Shown piece after piece: positions 7,344 through 9,094 of a stretch of 9,094 nucleotides of DNA. The DNA is from Acidimicrobiales bacterium (GTDB lineage: Bacteria; Actinomycetota; Acidimicrobiia; Acidimicrobiales; Poriferisodalaceae). The stretch lies in the NCBI GenBank assembly GCA_030749275.1, contig JASMKJ010000296.1:1-9094 (forward strand). The letters are read 5' to 3'. The notes under the pieces were generated by a model, which was not told where the DNA came from, made no database searches, and saw only the letters and a list, made by a program, of their open reading frames with translations. Position numbers and translations under genes: made by a program. Each line of letters begins with the position of its first letter. The stretch's first letter is position 1.

Positions 7344-8425
7344 TGAAAAACACAATCGACTCCCAAGCAGATCATCCAGCAAACCTCAATGGTTTCGCCG
7401 CTGGTCGGGTATTTGTGGTCGGTTTGTTGGGTTTGGGGGTAGCAATTTGTCTTAATTCTTCAACTCTGCTTGCTGAAGCGGAACGCCTTCCAGATAGCGC
7501 CAGTCGATCAATCTCGGTGGCTGTATGGACACCCATAGAGTCCGTAGCTTCCGCCTTGAAATTGACGTGGCCCAGAGAAGTCGGCGATCGCTTACTTGGC
7601 CGATCGAAAGATGAACAGCCGATAATTCTGATCCGTGAACAAGTCGAAATGACCAACGAGACGAACCTCGAACAGGAAGAACTAGTTGTTGAGTCAGTGC
7701 AAAGGGAGCGAAGAAGCGAAGGTTCATCTTCAACGTCAGCAAGCGAATCAGTTGATCCCCCATGGACCGAAGACAACCCACTCAATGTTTGGGTGGCAGG
7801 CGACTCAATGGTCCAGTTTTTTGGTGACACGTTCGTATCGATGGCCGAGAAATCATCCGTAGTGGAAGGAACATCAGAACCACAGCTATCAAGCGGCCTG
7901 AGTCGACCTGATTACTTTGACTGGCCCACGCGTATCGCCGAGATAATGACCGAACATGACCCGGACGTGATCGTCCTTATGTTCGGTGGTAATGATGCAC
8001 AAAATATTAGAACAGTTGACGGTCGATGGCTCGAGCGGCTTAGAGCCCCATGGACTGACGAGTATCGCCGCCGGGTGGGACTAGTTATGGACATCGCCAC
8101 GGCAGACAATGAACGAATTGTTTTGTGGGTTGGTCAACCGCCGATGCGAGCAGAAGGCTTCGACACGCGTATGCAACTACTCAACGAGGTGTATCAAGCG
8201 GAAGCTGACAAAAGACTAGGTGTCCACTATGTCGACCTCCGATCCATGTTTACGGACGCGTCAGGCAAATACGCTAGGTACCTCCCGGATCCATCCGGAA
8301 AACTCGTAGATGTGCGGTTGAGTGATGGAGTGCACTTGAGCCACTGGGGTGGCGAGTGGCTCTCCAAGTCACTACTGGCTGAAATCAGTCGTGTGGGTGA
8401 TGGTCTTGGGGAGCTATGGCCCTAA
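7343..8425 (+). CDS. Membrane-anchored SGNH/GDSL hydrolase-fold protein, probable glycan O-acyltransferase or esterase partner
   Basis: The start ATG 7343 overlaps the last base of the MBOAT stop (TGATG), indicating translational coupling. A longer open frame reaching back to 7217 lies within MBOAT coding sequence and its extra residues look like shadow translation. The 360-residue product has a short N-terminal cytoplasmic part and one hydrophobic anchor at about 22-40 (RVFVVGLLGLGVAICL). A juxtamembrane region (about 55-88, with PIESVASALKLTWPR and LLGR) resembles that of actinobacterial DUF459-type proteins. A charged and Ser-rich linker (about 100-140) and the SGNH domain follow. Catalytic blocks are GDSM with Ser155, the GLSRPDYFDWP segment (185-194), GGND (215-218) and DGVH with Asp328 and His331, so the triad appears complete. 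The catalytic domain should lie outside the cytoplasm. By analogy with AlgI/AlgJ/AlgX and PatA/PatB pairs it would place acyl groups on an envelope glycan. Esterase activity is the alternative. Confidence 0.85.
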   Translation: MKNTIDSQADHPANLNGFAAGRVFVVGLLGLGVAICLNSSTLLAEAERLPDSASRSISVAVWTPIESVASALKLTWPREVGDRLLGRSKDEQPIILIREQVEMTNETNLEQEELVVESVQRERRSEGSSSTSASESVDPPWTEDNPLNVWVAGDSMVQFFGDTFVSMAEKSSVVEGTSEPQLSSGLSRPDYFDWPTRIAEIMTEHDPDVIVLMFGGNDAQNIRTVDGRWLERLRAPWTDEYRRRVGLVMDIATADNERIVLWVGQPPMRAEGFDTRMQLLNEVYQAEADKRLGVHYVDLRSMFTDASGKYARYLPDPSGKLVDVRLSDGVHLSHWGGEWLSKSLLAEISRVGDGLGELWP

Positions 8426-9094
8426 CGAAGTATCGGGCTGCGCTGGCCCTCGTGGTGGTATCGGTGAGTTGGTCCGTCAACGGCTCAATCGGGGCCGAAG
8501 AAACAGAAAAAGAACCGTTATCAGCTGATGAATATTCCGCACCGATATTTGATCCATGGGGTGCCCCCGCTCAACGTTGGCCGGATCTACTCTCCTCACA
8601 ACTCGGCGAAGACAAGACTTACTACTACTGGACTCGCGAAGACCGAAAATCGCTTCTACGCAGCGGAACAAAACAAAGACCACTAAACGTATGGGTAGGC
8701 GGTGATTCGCTCGCTGGCGGTGCGGCACTCGGCTTCAGGGAACTAACGCGGCTCGAGAGTCGGTGGCTTTACACCGAGGACGTTCGAAAGTCGACTGGTG
8801 TCGTCAGTGACTGGTACTTCGATTGGGAGACCTATTTGGAGGACGAAGTAGCGAGTGGGCCCTACGAAGTAATCGTTATTTCAATTGGAGGTAACGACTG
8901 GCAGGGATTTCGTGGTGGACCGACAGAAAAGGGAAGTTCGGACTGGGTGGAGAAATATCGCTCCAGAGTTGTTCGGATGCTGCAAATTCTCGACCGCCCG
9001 GGTCGACTCGTTATATGGGTGGGGATGCCCCATTTTCGTATCCCCTTTATGGTGCCGTTACCCAATGTGGTCAACCCCATTACCGAACAGGTCT
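8416..9094 (+). CDS. Second SGNH hydrolase-fold protein, secreted, paralog of the preceding gene (3' truncated)
   Basis: The ATG at 8416 starts inside the previous gene, overlapping it by ten bases, in a different frame. GGGGAG at 8408-8413 lies just two bases before it. The frame stays open to the window edge, giving 226 full codons. The N-terminus (MALTKYRAALALVVVSVSWS) has two basic residues and a hydrophobic core, so it reads as a signal peptide with a probable cut between residues 23 and 27. The mature part has GGDS with Ser98, a DWYFDW segment (132-137) and GGND (158-161). The line PLNVWVGGDS mirrors PLNVWVAGDS of the upstream protein, and RLVIWVGMPHFR mirrors RIVLWVGQPPMR, so the two are diverged tandem paralogs. 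The Asp/His block expected near the C-terminus lies beyond the window, so an intact triad cannot be confirmed. It lacks the long anchor and linker of its neighbour, suggesting a periplasmic or exported partner. Confidence 0.85.
   Translation, partial: MALTKYRAALALVVVSVSWSVNGSIGAEETEKEPLSADEYSAPIFDPWGAPAQRWPDLLSSQLGEDKTYYYWTREDRKSLLRSGTKQRPLNVWVGGDSLAGGAALGFRELTRLESRWLYTEDVRKSTGVVSDWYFDWETYLEDEVASGPYEVIVISIGGNDWQGFRGGPTEKGSSDWVEKYRSRVVRMLQILDRPGRLVIWVGMPHFRIPFMVPLPNVVNPITEQV

Noticed and set aside
7372..7830. 152-residue minus-strand ORF opposite the first SGNH gene
   Set aside because: It is antisense to a well-supported coding sequence. The composition is Ser/Thr/Arg-rich with no motif and no ribosome site.
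8477..8728. 83-residue minus-strand ORF near the right end
   Set aside because: It is antisense to the second SGNH gene, which has a signal peptide and catalytic motifs on the plus strand.

Overview
The window most likely comes from an uncultured actinobacterium, possibly a marine or freshwater Acidimicrobiia-type lineage. The base composition is moderate by eye, not the very high GC of Streptomyces. The basis is a CtaG-type membrane protein, an actinobacterial-looking membrane-anchored SGNH hydrolase, TAnnnT-type -10 elements with weak -35 regions, and two genes whose best start codons lie where transcription would begin (leaderless style). This placement is an inference from style and family content, not from a marker gene. 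No tRNA, rRNA, CRISPR array, insertion sequence or phage gene was found. The window is almost fully coding, and no gene-free stretch exceeds about 300 bases.

Layout. (1) Positions 1-488 (+) hold the C-terminal part of a CtaG-like cytochrome c oxidase assembly membrane protein. (2) Positions 461-589 (-) encode a previously easy-to-miss 42-residue single-pass membrane protein. It lies 36 bases downstream of pepN, and its 3' end overlaps the tail of the CtaG-like gene. (3) Positions 626-3151 (-) encode a complete M1 aminopeptidase N. (4) Positions 3231-4229 (+) encode a PfkB-family kinase of the adenosine-kinase-like group, divergent from pepN. (5) Positions 4230-5915 (-) encode a phosphohexomutase (phosphoglucomutase/phosphomannomutase); its stop codon abuts the kinase stop with no base between. 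(6) From 5955 to the right end (+) there is a tight operon: an AlgI-type MBOAT O-acyltransferase, a membrane-anchored SGNH hydrolase, and a second, secreted SGNH hydrolase cut off by the window end.

How the genes fit together. The first part is housekeeping: respiratory assembly, peptide turnover, nucleoside or sugar phosphorylation, and sugar-phosphate interconversion. The right-hand operon looks like a machine for O-acylating (probably O-acetylating) an extracytoplasmic glycan. The MBOAT protein would move acyl groups across the membrane, and the two SGNH proteins would transfer or remove them on the outer face. The divergent phosphohexomutase could feed sugar-1-phosphates to such a glycan, but that link is inferred only from position.

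The main points beyond routine annotation are the hidden small membrane protein, two compact divergent promoter regions built from GCTAG-core symmetric elements (one a perfect 10-base palindrome giving a -10 on both strands), likely leaderless starts for pepN and the mutase, and the MBOAT plus two-SGNH cassette with overlapping genes.
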